From NCBI GenBank assembly GCA_001898485.1, contig MKTY01000019.1:310001-374000 (forward strand): 64,000 bases of DNA, given 5' to 3'. The notes below the pieces were generated by a model that saw only the letters and a program-made list of their open reading frames with translations, was not told the DNA's origin and searched no databases. The position numbers and the translations under genes were made by a program. This document shows positions 51,922 to 62,403 of the stretch, one piece after another. Each line of letters begins with the position of its first letter. Positions within the stretch are counted from its first letter, which is position 1. The stretch is from Sphingobacteriales bacterium 46-32 (GTDB lineage: Bacteria; Bacteroidota; Bacteroidia; Chitinophagales; Chitinophagaceae).

Positions 51922-51949
51922 GCCTCCGTCACCAGCGGAGGCTTTTTGT
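51922..51949 (+). terminator. intrinsic terminator after the PhnB-like gene
   Basis: Stem GCCTCCG (51922-51928) and CGGAGGC (51936-51942) with a 7-base loop is followed directly by TTTTT. The downstream VOC gene begins 15 bases later. Confidence 0.85.
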
Positions 51950-51963
51950 TTAATTATTCTGCT

Positions 51964-52356
51964 ATGGCTATTTTATTAAAATCGGTTCATCATGTTGCGG
52001 TTATCTGCTCGGATTATGAACGGTCCAAAGATTTTTATACCCGCATCCTGGGTTTTGAAGTAGTGCAGGAAGTGTATCGTGCAGCCCGTCAGTCATACAA
52101 GCTGGATCTGGCATTACAGGGGCATTATACCATTGAATTGTTTTCTTTTCCCGATCCGCCTGCACGTCCTTCTTATCCGGAAGCATGCGGGTTGCGGCAC
52201 CTGGCATTTGCGGTGGATAATATAGAGGCTGCTATTGAATGGCTCGGAAAGAATGCTGTGCAGGCAGAACCTGTACGTGTCGATGAATACAGTGGCCGGC
52301 GCTTTAGTTTTTTTACCGACCCCGATGGACTTCCACTGGAGTTGTACGAAAATTAA
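51964..52356 (+). CDS. VOC family protein (YaeR/GloA2-like)
   Basis: The protein (130 residues) is a single VOC domain of the YaeR/GloA2 type. It starts with the metal-ligand His in V-H-H-V-A-V-I-C-S-D-Y-E-R-S-K-D-F-Y and shows Y-T-I-E-L-F-S-F-P, C-G-L-R-H-L-A-F-A-V-D and F-F-T-D-P-D-G-L-P-L-E-L-Y-E, giving a complete H/E/H/E ligand set. It could act on a glutathione-like or other thiol adduct, but the substrate is unknown. The stop overlaps the convergent helicase gene by 4 bases. Confidence 0.9.
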   Translation: MAILLKSVHHVAVICSDYERSKDFYTRILGFEVVQEVYRAARQSYKLDLALQGHYTIELFSFPDPPARPSYPEACGLRHLAFAVDNIEAAIEWLGKNAVQAEPVRVDEYSGRRFSFFTDPDGLPLELYEN

Positions 52357-55175
52357 CTGAACAGAAACGCCAGATCCTCCTCAGTCAGGTTTTGTACAAA
52401 TCCTGCATCATCGCCGGTGATGAGTTCATGCGACAGTCGTGCTTTACGTTCCTGCAACGTGAGAATTTTTTCTTCAATACTATTCCGGCAAAGCATACGA
52501 TAGGCAAATACATTCTTCGTCTGTCCGATACGATGGGTACGGTCAATGGCCTGCTGCTCCACCGCGCGGTTCCACCAGGGATCGAAGAGAAAAACATAAT
52601 CTGCCGCCGTGAGGTTGAGACCTGCATTACCCGCCTTGAGGCTGAGCAGGAATACACGTGGCGAATTGGGATCTGTATTAAACTGGTTTACCTGCTGCTG
52701 GCGTAGTTCCGGTGCGGTGCTGCCATCGAGGCGGAAGCTTCGGATACCTGCCTGGGTAAGATCGCGCTCCAGCAGGTCGAGCATGGAAGTAAACTGCGAG
52801 AAAACGAGTGCCCTGCTGGTGAGTGTAATATTTTTCAACTCTTCAATCAGTACCTGTGTCTTAACTGACTCGTAGGTAAACAGGTCTTCGCCCTTTACGA
52901 GCTCGCAGGAGTTGCAGGCCTGCCGCAGTTTCATGATACCATGTAGTACTGATAATTTTCCTGATGCGAGGCCTTTGGTACCGATCTCAATAAAAAGATT
53001 GGAGCGGATATTTTCTTTAATGGATTCATAAGCCTCCCGCTGATCGCTGCCCATCTCGCACCAGAGTATAGATTCCATTTTTTCTGGCAGGTCAGGCGCC
53101 ACCTGTTCTTTGGTACGGCGTAGAATAAACGGAGCAGTCAGTAGCTGCAGGGATTTTATCTTTTCGGGATCATTATTTCGGTCAATGGGATCGGCATATT
53201 CGCGTTTGAAAAACTCGCGGCTCCCCAGCATTTCGGGCAGCATGAATTCAAACTGTCCATACAGGTCAAAGGTATTATTCATCACCGGTGTACCACTTAA
53301 TGCAATACGTGTGGCGGCAGATAAGGAGTAAACAGCTTTGGCTGTCAGCGATGCCGGGTTTTTGATGGTATGACTTTCATCGGCCACGATAGTATCAAAA
53401 TGAATCTGGCTGAGTGGCCCCATGTCGCTGCGCAGGGTGCCATAGCTGGTGATGAGAATACGACCGCCTGGCTCATTGAGCAGTTCGGGCTGACGGGTGG
53501 GGCCGTGATAGATCAGAACAGGCAGGGTAGGAGCAAAACGATTAAGTTCCTGCTGCCAGTTATATAGCAGAGAGGAGGGGCATACTACGAGGTGACGTGC
53601 CTCGGGGGCAGCAGCCATACGGCTGGCCAGAAAACAAATGGTCTGCAGTGTTTTTCCCAACCCCATATCATCGGCCAGGCAGCCGCCGGCACCGGCTTCG
53701 GCCAGCAGGCGCATCCATTCATATCCTTTTTGCTGATAAGGACGAAGTGCTTCTACTTTAATGCCTGCTGGTAAAGCATAAAGGGAACCTCCATCGGGTT
53801 GCTGCCATTTTTTCCAGCGTTTCCACCAGTCATCTTTTAATACCTGTTGCCGCTGATCCAGTTCTCCGCCCAGCATGATCCATTTACCGATCCGCACCTG
53901 TTGCTTCTGGATCTTTCCGTGCTTAATTAGCGGACCGTATTGGGCCATCCATTCTTCCGGAATGATACCCAGGCTACCGTCTTTAAGCAGTACAGCTTTC
54001 TGGCCGGCCCATAATATTTTCTGCAGTTCGTTGAGCGAAACTTTTTCTTTCCCAAACCTGATATCTACGGTAAGTACCAGCATATCCTGCTGCTCTTCCT
54101 GTACCTGCACCTCAGTCACTATTTTCTCGGAGGTATATCGGAAATGCTGCAGCATATCCATACCAGCTACCTCAATGCCCATATCCAGCAGTTGATGATA
54201 TACACGGGCAAACCATTGTTTCTTTTGTGCATCGGCAAATGACAGATAGAAATAACCGTTCAGCTGGCGTGCAAAGTTGGGATGTAATGATTCGAGGTGC
54301 TGGCGCAGCATGTTTTCCGCTTCTTCATCGCGCAGCAGGGTATAGGTCTTACCCTGTTGTTGTATTTCCGCACTCGGCTGATAATTGCCTTCAATGATAA
54401 AACCATCGTACGACCATTGGGGGGTGAGCACCAAGAAGCTATTGCTGATTTCACTCAGCATAACCCGGGGTATGGGTTTGCTTTGCAGCTGTTCATTGTC
54501 CATGAGCTGCCTGGTGTCGACCGGGTAATCGCCCTGGAGGCGTGCCAGAATTTCTGCCGAAAAACTTTCACGATCTGCCGGCAAATGCTGTTGGCTGAGC
54601 CATTCCAGCGTTTGCACATCTTTCCAGGTGAGCAGAAAATATTCATTCCGGCTTTCGAGCAAAAACTGGCTACGCTGAAAACTGGTTAAGGGATATATAC
54701 TGTTATTAATATCAATCTGGCAGTGCAAAGCAGGGCGGCCTTCTTCCATTACTGCTTCAAAACGCAGCGAGGGGCGAAATGTACTGAAGATGCAGGGCGA
54801 TGTTTTGAAGTTGCCATTCTCCTGTTTCACTTTATGGTGCCATTTTACCATGTCAAAAAATGGCTTCAGTTGCAGGAGCTGTTCATGCAGCTTGCGAAGA
54901 ATGGCTTTTTTGCGAAATGCCTGTTTCTCTTCTTCTGCAGCACCGGTGGCCTCTGCTTTACTGATGGCCTGGCGTATAGTAAGAAGGGAAGCTTTGCTGA
55001 AATGCGACAGGCTGTCGCGGGCAGGCTTGGGCAGGTCCGCAAAATGTTTTCTGATCTCGGAGCCATCCAGCTCGCGGTTATCGAGCATGATTCCCTTTGC
55101 AGTTTTTTCTACATGCAGGGATTCTATAAAGAGAAAATCAGTGTTCAGTCGATGTGGGGTCAGCAACAAAATCAT
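52353..55175 (-). CDS. SNF2-family DEAD/DEAH-like helicase
   Basis: The 940-residue protein is a bacterial SNF2 ATPase. The N-terminal half (about 1-460) is a bacterial-type accessory region with no SWIM C-x-C motif. The core has Walker A D-D-M-G-L-G-K-T (about residue 505), motif II V-A-D-E-S-H (about 598), L-S-G-T-P-V-M-N-N, and in the second RecA lobe FSQFTSMLDLLERDL, LKAGNAGLNLTAADY and HRIGQTKNVFAYRML. It would move along double-stranded DNA to remodel protein-DNA complexes. It stands alone, with no restriction or defence genes beside it, so a housekeeping role is more likely than defence. The stop overlaps the opposing VOC stop. Confidence 0.93.
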   Translation of the reverse strand: MILLLTPHRLNTDFLFIESLHVEKTAKGIMLDNRELDGSEIRKHFADLPKPARDSLSHFSKASLLTIRQAISKAEATGAAEEEKQAFRKKAILRKLHEQLLQLKPFFDMVKWHHKVKQENGNFKTSPCIFSTFRPSLRFEAVMEEGRPALHCQIDINNSIYPLTSFQRSQFLLESRNEYFLLTWKDVQTLEWLSQQHLPADRESFSAEILARLQGDYPVDTRQLMDNEQLQSKPIPRVMLSEISNSFLVLTPQWSYDGFIIEGNYQPSAEIQQQGKTYTLLRDEEAENMLRQHLESLHPNFARQLNGYFYLSFADAQKKQWFARVYHQLLDMGIEVAGMDMLQHFRYTSEKIVTEVQVQEEQQDMLVLTVDIRFGKEKVSLNELQKILWAGQKAVLLKDGSLGIIPEEWMAQYGPLIKHGKIQKQQVRIGKWIMLGGELDQRQQVLKDDWWKRWKKWQQPDGGSLYALPAGIKVEALRPYQQKGYEWMRLLAEAGAGGCLADDMGLGKTLQTICFLASRMAAAPEARHLVVCPSSLLYNWQQELNRFAPTLPVLIYHGPTRQPELLNEPGGRILITSYGTLRSDMGPLSQIHFDTIVADESHTIKNPASLTAKAVYSLSAATRIALSGTPVMNNTFDLYGQFEFMLPEMLGSREFFKREYADPIDRNNDPEKIKSLQLLTAPFILRRTKEQVAPDLPEKMESILWCEMGSDQREAYESIKENIRSNLFIEIGTKGLASGKLSVLHGIMKLRQACNSCELVKGEDLFTYESVKTQVLIEELKNITLTSRALVFSQFTSMLDLLERDLTQAGIRSFRLDGSTAPELRQQQVNQFNTDPNSPRVFLLSLKAGNAGLNLTAADYVFLFDPWWNRAVEQQAIDRTHRIGQTKNVFAYRMLCRNSIEEKILTLQERKARLSHELITGDDAGFVQNLTEEDLAFLFS

Positions 55176-55193
55176 ACCGGATCAAAAAGGAGG

Positions 55194-55201
55194 CAAATAT
55201 A
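55194..55201 (-). promoter_or_regulatory. -7 element of the SNF2 gene
   Basis: On the minus strand TATATTTG matches the TAnnTTTG consensus exactly, 18 bases before the ATG at 55175. No convincing -33 TTG is at the usual spacing. Confidence 0.4.
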
Positions 55202-55343
55202 AGATGCCGGGCGTAAGCAGAGGCACCGAAGATTTTTTTTGAAAAAAGCTGATGACCATTGATCCGCTGCCACGATATAACTGCAGAATGCCATCCCCGG
55301 CCGGTAACAGGCCTGGAAGGATACCCGCTTAAACCACGCATTT

Positions 55344-56507
55344 ATGAAAAAAAGAGCTTATTTATTCACGATTGGCCTGCTGGCAATCGTATCACTCGTA
55401 AGTTGTTCGAAAAGTAAGGGTGACTCAGATCCCGACCCTGATCCCGTTGGTCCGGGTACACAGGTGGCTATTCCTGCTATTGACAATGCGGTTACCGCTT
55501 TTATGACCACTTATCAGATTCCCGGCGTATCTATTGCCATTACCAAAAATGGTAAACTGGTTTACCTGAAATCGTATGGTAAGATGAGCGCCACAGATAA
55601 TACACCGGTTACGGATAATAGTCTCTACCGGATCGCGAGCGTGTCGAAGCCAATAACAGCAGTGGGGATTATGAAACTGCTGGAGGCTAATAAACTCACG
55701 CTCGATTCTAAAGTCTTCGGCACCGGCAGCATTTTGGGCAACGATTATCCAACAACTCAGCTGGCCAACCTCACAGATATAACCGTACGGCATCTGCTGC
55801 ATCATACCGTTGGTGTTTGGGGAAATGATGCCAATGACCCGATGTTTAAAAATCCTGCCATGAATCATGAGCAGCTTATCAAATGGACGCTCGATAATTA
55901 TCCCGCTACAACCGGCCGTGGCACTTACCGGTATTCCAATTTTGGTTACTGCCTCCTTGGACGGATTATCGAAAAGCTTTCCGGTAAAACCTATGAGCAG
56001 TTTATTAAAGACGAAGTACTTACTCCCTGTGGTATCAGCAATATGTCTATAGCCGGCAATACCCTCAGCGACCGCAAACCCAATGAAGTAATCTATACCG
56101 GCCAGAGCGGTTATTCCCCCTATTCTTACAACATACCACGGATGGATTCGCATGGTGGCTGGATAGCCAGTGCCAAAGACCTCGCTAAGTTTATGATCCG
56201 GGTAGACGGGTTCAACAATAAACCGGACATTCTGCAACCGGCGACCGTTACGGCTATGACTACCCGATCTGTTCCCTCCTCCAATTATGCAGCCGGCTGG
56301 GGAGTGAATAATGCCAATCACTGGTGGCATACCGGATCGTTGCCGGGCACTGCGTCAGAAATTATCAGGGCCAATTCAGGATTTAACTGGGTGATACTTT
56401 GCAATTCCCGCAGCTACTCTTCCGGTTTTGATGGAGCACTGGATGGATTGCTGTGGCCCGCTGTTCAAAATGCCGGTACGCCCTGGCAGGACATTGATCA
56501 GTTTTAG
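55344..56507 (+). CDS. lipoprotein serine hydrolase, beta-lactamase/DD-peptidase fold
   Basis: The 387-residue protein has a lipoprotein signal ending V-S-C (Cys21) and an acidic D-S-D-P-D-P-D-P-V linker. The catalytic domain has the S-x-x-K motif S-V-S-K (Ser99, Lys102), Y-S-N (197-199) and H-T-G (about 328-330), the three motifs of class C beta-lactamase-like enzymes. Such bacterial lipoproteins mostly act on peptidoglycan stem peptides, D-amino-acid peptides or esters; no beta-lactamase function should be assumed. It is transcribed alone and followed by a terminator. Confidence 0.92.
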   Translation: MKKRAYLFTIGLLAIVSLVSCSKSKGDSDPDPDPVGPGTQVAIPAIDNAVTAFMTTYQIPGVSIAITKNGKLVYLKSYGKMSATDNTPVTDNSLYRIASVSKPITAVGIMKLLEANKLTLDSKVFGTGSILGNDYPTTQLANLTDITVRHLLHHTVGVWGNDANDPMFKNPAMNHEQLIKWTLDNYPATTGRGTYRYSNFGYCLLGRIIEKLSGKTYEQFIKDEVLTPCGISNMSIAGNTLSDRKPNEVIYTGQSGYSPYSYNIPRMDSHGGWIASAKDLAKFMIRVDGFNNKPDILQPATVTAMTTRSVPSSNYAAGWGVNNANHWWHTGSLPGTASEIIRANSGFNWVILCNSRSYSSGFDGALDGLLWPAVQNAGTPWQDIDQF

Positions 56508-56537
56508 TTCTTAAGCGTCATTTAGGTATATCTCAAT

Positions 56538-56566
56538 GGGCGGCCTTTTCCAGGGCTGCCCTTTTA
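56538..56566 (+). terminator. intrinsic terminator after the serine hydrolase
   Basis: GGGCGGCC (56538-56545) pairs with GGCTGCCC (56554-56561), one G-T wobble, with an 8-base loop, and is followed by TTTT. Confidence 0.8.
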
Positions 56567-56642
56567 GTATCAGATAAGTGATCGAGAATGTGGGATTACC
56601 AAATCCGAAAACCTTCTTACCTTGCGGTAAATAGTAGGCTTA

Positions 56643-57611
56643 ATGCATTATGTCATAACCGGTGGCGCAGGATTTATTGGTAATAATCTTATTGCAGAAA
56701 TATTAAGAAAGGAACCAGACGCGTTCATTACCTGTATCGATAATTTTGATCCGTTTTATTCACCGGCTATCAAGGATTTTAATATCCGGGAATTCAGGGC
56801 GCTTCCCAATTTCCGATTTCTGAGTATCGATCTGGCCAAAACTCCAGCGACCCGGTTGACAGAACTGATACCTGAACCCATTGATGTGATCGTGCACCTG
56901 GCAGGCAAAGCAGGAGTACGGCCCAGTATTCAAAATCCCGAAGCTTACCAGGAAGCTAACATCATTGGCTTGCAGCATACACTCGATTTTGCGCATCAGA
57001 AAAATTGCAGCCAGTTTGTATTTGCTTCCAGCAGCAGCGTATATGGAGTCAACGATCATTTTCCCTGGAAGGAAGATGAGCAGTTATTGCCCATAAGTCC
57101 CTATGCCATGACCAAGCTGGCTGGTGAAATGATGGGCCATGTATACCATCGGTTGTATGGCATGCGCTTTATTGCCCTTCGTTTCTTTACGGTATATGGT
57201 CCGGGTCAGCGTCCGGATCTGGCTATTCATAAATTCACCCGCTCGATCCTGGCAGATAAACCCATTCCTGTTTTTGGCAATGGCAGCACAAGCCGGGATT
57301 ATACTTTTGTGGCAGATACGGTGCAGGGAATACTCGGGGCTATGCAGTATAAAGGTTCCGGTTTTGAAATTATTAACCTGGGCAATCACTATACGGTAAC
57401 CTTACTGGAGCTCATTGCCGCGATAGAAAATGTAATTGGTAAAAAAGCAATAATTGACTGGCAGCCTGACCAGCCGGGTGATGTGCCCCGCACGTTTGCA
57501 GATATCAGCAAGGCCCGTCAACTACTGGGTTATAATCCTTCTACCCGCCTTGAGCAAGGCCTCCGTGCTTTCTATGACTGGTACAAAACCAATCAGGCTA
57601 TTCTTGAATAA
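56643..57611 (+). CDS. NAD-dependent nucleotide-sugar epimerase (GalE/UDP-glucuronate 4-epimerase-like)
   Basis: The 322-residue extended SDR has the NAD motif G-G-A-G-F-I-G (7-13), catalytic Ser131/132 region A-S-S-S-S-V-Y-G, and Y-A-M-T-K (Tyr154, Lys158). The blocks H-L-A-G-K-A-G-V-R-P-S and R-F-F-T-V-Y-G-P-G-Q-R-P-D and R-D-Y-T-F-V-A-D are those of UDP-glucuronate 4-epimerase and related enzymes. It would convert a UDP-sugar for surface glycan or lipopolysaccharide. The neighbour on the opposite strand is a polyprenyl-phosphate glycosyltransferase, which supports an envelope glycan role. No operon partner lies on its own strand. Confidence 0.9.
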   Translation: MHYVITGGAGFIGNNLIAEILRKEPDAFITCIDNFDPFYSPAIKDFNIREFRALPNFRFLSIDLAKTPATRLTELIPEPIDVIVHLAGKAGVRPSIQNPEAYQEANIIGLQHTLDFAHQKNCSQFVFASSSSVYGVNDHFPWKEDEQLLPISPYAMTKLAGEMMGHVYHRLYGMRFIALRFFTVYGPGQRPDLAIHKFTRSILADKPIPVFGNGSTSRDYTFVADTVQGILGAMQYKGSGFEIINLGNHYTVTLLELIAAIENVIGKKAIIDWQPDQPGDVPRTFADISKARQLLGYNPSTRLEQGLRAFYDWYKTNQAILE

Positions 57612-57618
57612 AAACTGA

Positions 57619-58578
57619 TCAGGCCTTTACAACAGGTATTTCTTCCTTATTGTGATATAAGCGGCGTACCGTATAAGTTTTCTTGTTTTGTGATTCGAAG
57701 TAAGTGCGCACGTTAATATCGGCAATGATACCAATGGTAATAAGTTGAATACCGCCAAGCAGCAGGATCATACCCAGTATAAGCAGGGGACGATTCCAGA
57801 TATTATGCCCCATCAGCTTTATGACCAGCAGGTACAGGTTGATAAGCAATCCCAGACCAAAACTGATAAAGCCGATGGTGCCAAACAGGTGCATGGGCTT
57901 TTGCAGGTATTTTCTGAAAAAAACCATCAGTATCAGATCGGCCATTACTTTAAAGGTGCGGTTGATGCCGTATTTGCTTTTACCAAACTGACGGGCATGA
58001 TGTTTTACATCAACCTGGGTAATACGGGCGCCCTGTAATTTGGCCAGTACGGGAATAAAACGATGCAATTCGCCATAGAGACCCAGTTCTTCGGCAATTT
58101 CGCGTTTGAAAACTTTTAGCGTACATCCATAATCTTTGATATATACACCGGTCATTCGGCGGATAAGTGCATTGGCGATACGGCTGGGAATTTTGCGCAG
58201 GATGAAACCATCTTTACGGTTTTTGCGGTTACCGGCCACTACATCCCAGTCTTCTTTTTTCAGCAGCTCCAGCATGGAAGGGATGTCTGTTGGATCATTT
58301 TGCAGGTCGCCATCCAGCAGGGCTACATACCGGCCAGTAGAGTAGTCGATGCCGGCGGTCATAGCCGTGCTCTGGCCATAATTTTTGCGGAGCTCAACCA
58401 GTTTTATGCGGTCATCGGCATTGGCCAGGATTTCGGGAATAGTTTTATCAGAAGAACCGTCATCAACCAGTATCACCTCATAATCAATGCCTGCGAGTGC
58501 AGATCTTACAGCTGCCAGCAGGGGCTTAATATTGTCTTCCTCATTCATCACCGTAATGATGACAGATAATTCCCGCAT
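57619..58578 (-). CDS. GT2 polyprenyl-phosphate glycosyltransferase (DPM1/ArnC/GtrB-like)
   Basis: The 319-residue enzyme has a GT-A domain (1-220) with V-D-D-G-S-S-D-K-T (38-46), the D-x-D-type D-G-D-L-Q-N-D-P (about 93-100) and an R-K-N-Y-G-Q-S-T-A block, followed by two TM helices (about 234-255 and 264-288) typical of GtrB and ArnC. It adds a sugar from a nucleotide donor to undecaprenyl phosphate on the cytoplasmic face. The product would serve O-antigen or envelope glycan modification. A -7 element TAATTTTG lies upstream. A palindromic repeat sits between it and hom, so the methionine transcript probably ends before it. Confidence 0.92.
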   Translation of the reverse strand: MRELSVIITVMNEEDNIKPLLAAVRSALAGIDYEVILVDDGSSDKTIPEILANADDRIKLVELRKNYGQSTAMTAGIDYSTGRYVALLDGDLQNDPTDIPSMLELLKKEDWDVVAGNRKNRKDGFILRKIPSRIANALIRRMTGVYIKDYGCTLKVFKREIAEELGLYGELHRFIPVLAKLQGARITQVDVKHHARQFGKSKYGINRTFKVMADLILMVFFRKYLQKPMHLFGTIGFISFGLGLLINLYLLVIKLMGHNIWNRPLLILGMILLLGGIQLITIGIIADINVRTYFESQNKKTYTVRRLYHNKEEIPVVKA

Positions 58579-58594
58579 AGAATGAATTGAGGGG

Positions 58595-58602
58595 CAAAAT
58601 TA
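58595..58602 (-). promoter_or_regulatory. -7 element of the GT2 gene
   Basis: On the minus strand TAATTTTG matches TAnnTTTG exactly, 16 bases before the ATG at 58578. The -33 region falls within the palindromic repeat and has no clear TTG. Confidence 0.45.
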
Positions 58603-58690
58603 CGGGTATAATGGGTATAAAAAGTATAAAGGGTTTAAAGGCAATGTCGCTATTACCCTTTAAACCCTTTATACACATTAAACCTTTTAA
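58601..58690. repeat. palindromic repeat of GTATAAAGGGTTTAAAGG type
   Basis: GTATAAAGGGTTTAAAGG (58624-58641) is exactly complementary to CCTTTAAACCCTTTATAC (58657-58674), with a 15-base loop. Further GGGTATAA words (58604, 58613) and TTAAACCTTTTAAAC (58679-58693) flank it. It overlaps the last codons of hom and shares its core with the palindrome at 50756-50905. It may terminate the leftward met transcript. Confidence 0.85.
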
Positions 58691-59943
58691 ACTAATCCCG
58701 CCAGCTCCAGGCTTCTTTTCTTCAGCTTCCTGATCTCCACATCTTCAATTACCGGGTTGGGTGTGAGAATGAGTGAGGTATTTCCTTCGCGCCACCAGTT
58801 GTTTTTTTTCAGCTCGCCGAATGCAATCACGCCTACCAGGTATTTGCGTTCTTCCTGTGCATGCCACTCTTCGATCCAGGCAAACTGGTCGCGGGGAATA
58901 AGATCCAGGTTATCGAAGCTCACATATACACGCAGGTACAGGTCATTGCTCAATTCATGCGGAGTATGATGGTAAAGTTTTTTGTACTCGTATTTGTATT
59001 GATAGCGGAGGGCCGAGATATCGCTCAGTACAGCGGAAGCTGTGGGAAAACTGCCTGCTCCTTTTCCATAAAAGAATTGTTTGTCGGCAAATCCGCTTTC
59101 AATGACCACACCATTGTATTCATTTTTTACAAAGGCCAGGTGGTCGTCGTGATTCACAAACTGGGGTAAAACAAAGGCGGCCACTTTCCCATCCTGCAGT
59201 TTCTGTGCCTGGGCCACCAGTTTTATTTGCTGGTTGCGGGCGCGTGCTACCGCAGCATCGCCTGCCTGTATGTTCTGGATACCATTGAACAGAATTTCCT
59301 CTGGTGCCGCTTTGATTCCATAAGCATGCGTAAGCAGGAAGGTCCATTTGTTAACCGCATCGTAACCTTCCACATCCAGTTTGGGATTACTTTCGGCGAA
59401 TCCCAGTTGCTGCGCCAGTATCAGTGCCTGTTTGAAGTCAAGCCCTTCTTCAAACATTTTGGTGAGAATAAAATTGGTAGAACCATTTACAATGGCCTTG
59501 ATGGAATGCAGCAGGTCATTATCATAATATTCTTCCAGGTTGCGGATGACAGGAATGGAGGCACAGGCCGCAGATTCATACAGCAGCGAGCGACCGGTTT
59601 CCTGTTGCAGTTGCAAAAGGGCCTCAAGATGCTCGGCGATCATTTTTTTGCTGGCGCTTACCACATCCTTCCCATTGCGCAGGGCCGTTGATACAATGGT
59701 AAATGCGGCATCTGCATCATCGATTACTTCAACAATCACATTGATGGAAGGATCTTCGAGCAATTCCTCCTTGCTGGTAGTAAAAAGTTCAGCAGGCGCA
59801 TTCCTTTTTTTCTCGGGGTGACGGATACATACTTTTTTCAGCTCAGCTTTAAGCGACGGTGTTTGCTGTAATACTTTATAGAGACCTTCGCCCACTACAC
59901 CAAAGCCGAATAATCCGATTGTTAACTGTTTATGTGTTTCCAT
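58687..59943 (-). CDS. hom: homoserine dehydrogenase
   Basis: The 418-residue enzyme has the NAD(P) motif G-L-F-G-F-G-V-V-G-E-G (10-20), the catalytic region S-I-K-A-I-V-N-G-S-T-N-F-I-L-T (about 145-160) and V-E-G-Y-D-A-V-N-K-W. The C-terminal segment (about 320-418) is divergent from the ACT domain of typical single-function enzymes. It reduces aspartate semialdehyde to homoserine, the branch point for threonine and methionine. Its position as last gene of the met cluster (52 bases after metX) means that this copy serves methionine synthesis. No aspartokinase is fused. Confidence 0.93.
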   Translation of the reverse strand: METHKQLTIGLFGFGVVGEGLYKVLQQTPSLKAELKKVCIRHPEKKRNAPAELFTTSKEELLEDPSINVIVEVIDDADAAFTIVSTALRNGKDVVSASKKMIAEHLEALLQLQQETGRSLLYESAACASIPVIRNLEEYYDNDLLHSIKAIVNGSTNFILTKMFEEGLDFKQALILAQQLGFAESNPKLDVEGYDAVNKWTFLLTHAYGIKAAPEEILFNGIQNIQAGDAAVARARNQQIKLVAQAQKLQDGKVAAFVLPQFVNHDDHLAFVKNEYNGVVIESGFADKQFFYGKGAGSFPTASAVLSDISALRYQYKYEYKKLYHHTPHELSNDLYLRVYVSFDNLDLIPRDQFAWIEEWHAQEERKYLVGVIAFGELKKNNWWREGNTSLILTPNPVIEDVEIRKLKKRSLELAGLV

Positions 59944-59995
59944 TTTCTGTTTATATAGTTGTTTTAGCGTAAGCTGTTTTATAGCGTTTATATGT

Positions 59996-61057
59996 TTAAC
60001 TGCGCGTAGCCACTTTCAGGGGGTTTGTTTTATGTTCCTGGATAAAGGCGCGCAGGGCAGATTCAATTTTATCATATTCCAGCAAAAAGCCATCGTGGCC
60101 AAAATCGCTGGCAATACTGAGCAGTCGTGAGCCTGCAATATGCCGGTGCAGGTATTCCTGTTCGGCAAAGGGATAAAGTACATCGGATGTGATGCCTATC
60201 ACGAGACTGTGTGCTGTTATTTTTTTAAGTGCAGCTTCCACACCGCCGCGTCCGCGACCTACATCATGGCTGTCCATAGCCTGGGTAAGCCGGTAATAGC
60301 TTACCACATTAAACCGGTTTACCAGTTTCAGTCCCTGATAGCGCTGATAGTTATCTGCGGCGAAAATGCTTTCGGGCTGGATCGATACAAAAGCTTTATC
60401 CCGTGGTTGTGTAATGCTGTATCCGTTGTAGTGGCGGTAAGAAAGCAGGGCGATAGATCTGGCTGCGGCCAGGCCTTTCTGACCTGCATCGGGCCGCCGC
60501 TGACGCCAGGTGCTGTCTGCCTCAATAGCCATACGTTGTGAGGCATTGAAGGCAATGCCCCAGGGCGAAAGGGCAGCATTGGTTACAATGGGCACGATAT
60601 GTTCAAACAGTTCAGGTTCCTCAATAGCCCATTCGAGCAGTTGCATACCACCGGTACTGCCGCCAAGGCCAATCCATACTTTACGAATGCCCAGGTGCTC
60701 TTTGAGTTGCTGATACATATGCACCATATCGCGTATGGTGAATACAGGAAAATCGTCGTAGTAAGGCTGACCGGTAGCCGGGTTATTGCTCAGCGGAGAA
60801 ATGCTGCCATAGGGGCTGCCGGGTTTATTGACACAAATAATGAAATGCGTAGCCGGGTCAAAAAACTTTCCATCTCCCACGAGCCCGGGCCACCATTCGG
60901 CCGGATTACTGTTGGCTGTAAGTGCGTGAAAAATCCAGATCACATTGTCGCCTGCAGCATTGAGCCGGCCATGTGTTGTATAGGCCAGGTGGTAACCCGG
61001 AAGGGTTACCCCTGACTCTAATACAAATGGTTTGTTTGATTGAAATAACGATGTCAT
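59996..61057 (-). CDS. metX: homoserine O-acetyltransferase
   Basis: The 353-residue alpha/beta hydrolase-fold enzyme has the nucleophile elbow G-L-G-G-S-T-G-G-M-Q (Ser134), with Asp in S-D-V-L-Y-P and His in D-F-G-H-D-G-F-L-L-E at the C terminus forming the triad. N-P-A-E-W-W-P-G-L-V-G and C-V-N-K-P-G-S-P-Y-G-S are the usual MetX blocks. It acetylates homoserine, preparing it for the sulfhydrylase or cystathionine synthase encoded upstream. Its ATG follows the metY stop by one base. The GGSTGG elbow differs from the usual GGSMGG but is compatible with activity. Confidence 0.95.
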   Translation of the reverse strand: MTSLFQSNKPFVLESGVTLPGYHLAYTTHGRLNAAGDNVIWIFHALTANSNPAEWWPGLVGDGKFFDPATHFIICVNKPGSPYGSISPLSNNPATGQPYYDDFPVFTIRDMVHMYQQLKEHLGIRKVWIGLGGSTGGMQLLEWAIEEPELFEHIVPIVTNAALSPWGIAFNASQRMAIEADSTWRQRRPDAGQKGLAAARSIALLSYRHYNGYSITQPRDKAFVSIQPESIFAADNYQRYQGLKLVNRFNVVSYYRLTQAMDSHDVGRGRGGVEAALKKITAHSLVIGITSDVLYPFAEQEYLHRHIAGSRLLSIASDFGHDGFLLEYDKIESALRAFIQEHKTNPLKVATRS

Positions 61058-61058
61058 C

Positions 61059-62396
<1,338 letters not shown>

Positions 62397-62403
62397 TTAA
62401 CGG

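Noticed and set aside
52353-55175. Part of a phage-defence island (SNF2 helicase)
   Set aside because: No nuclease, methylase or other defence gene is adjacent; neighbours are VOC and serine-hydrolase genes.
55425-56330. 301-codon frame antisense to the serine hydrolase
   Set aside because: The sense frame has all three catalytic motifs; the antisense product has no recognisable fold.
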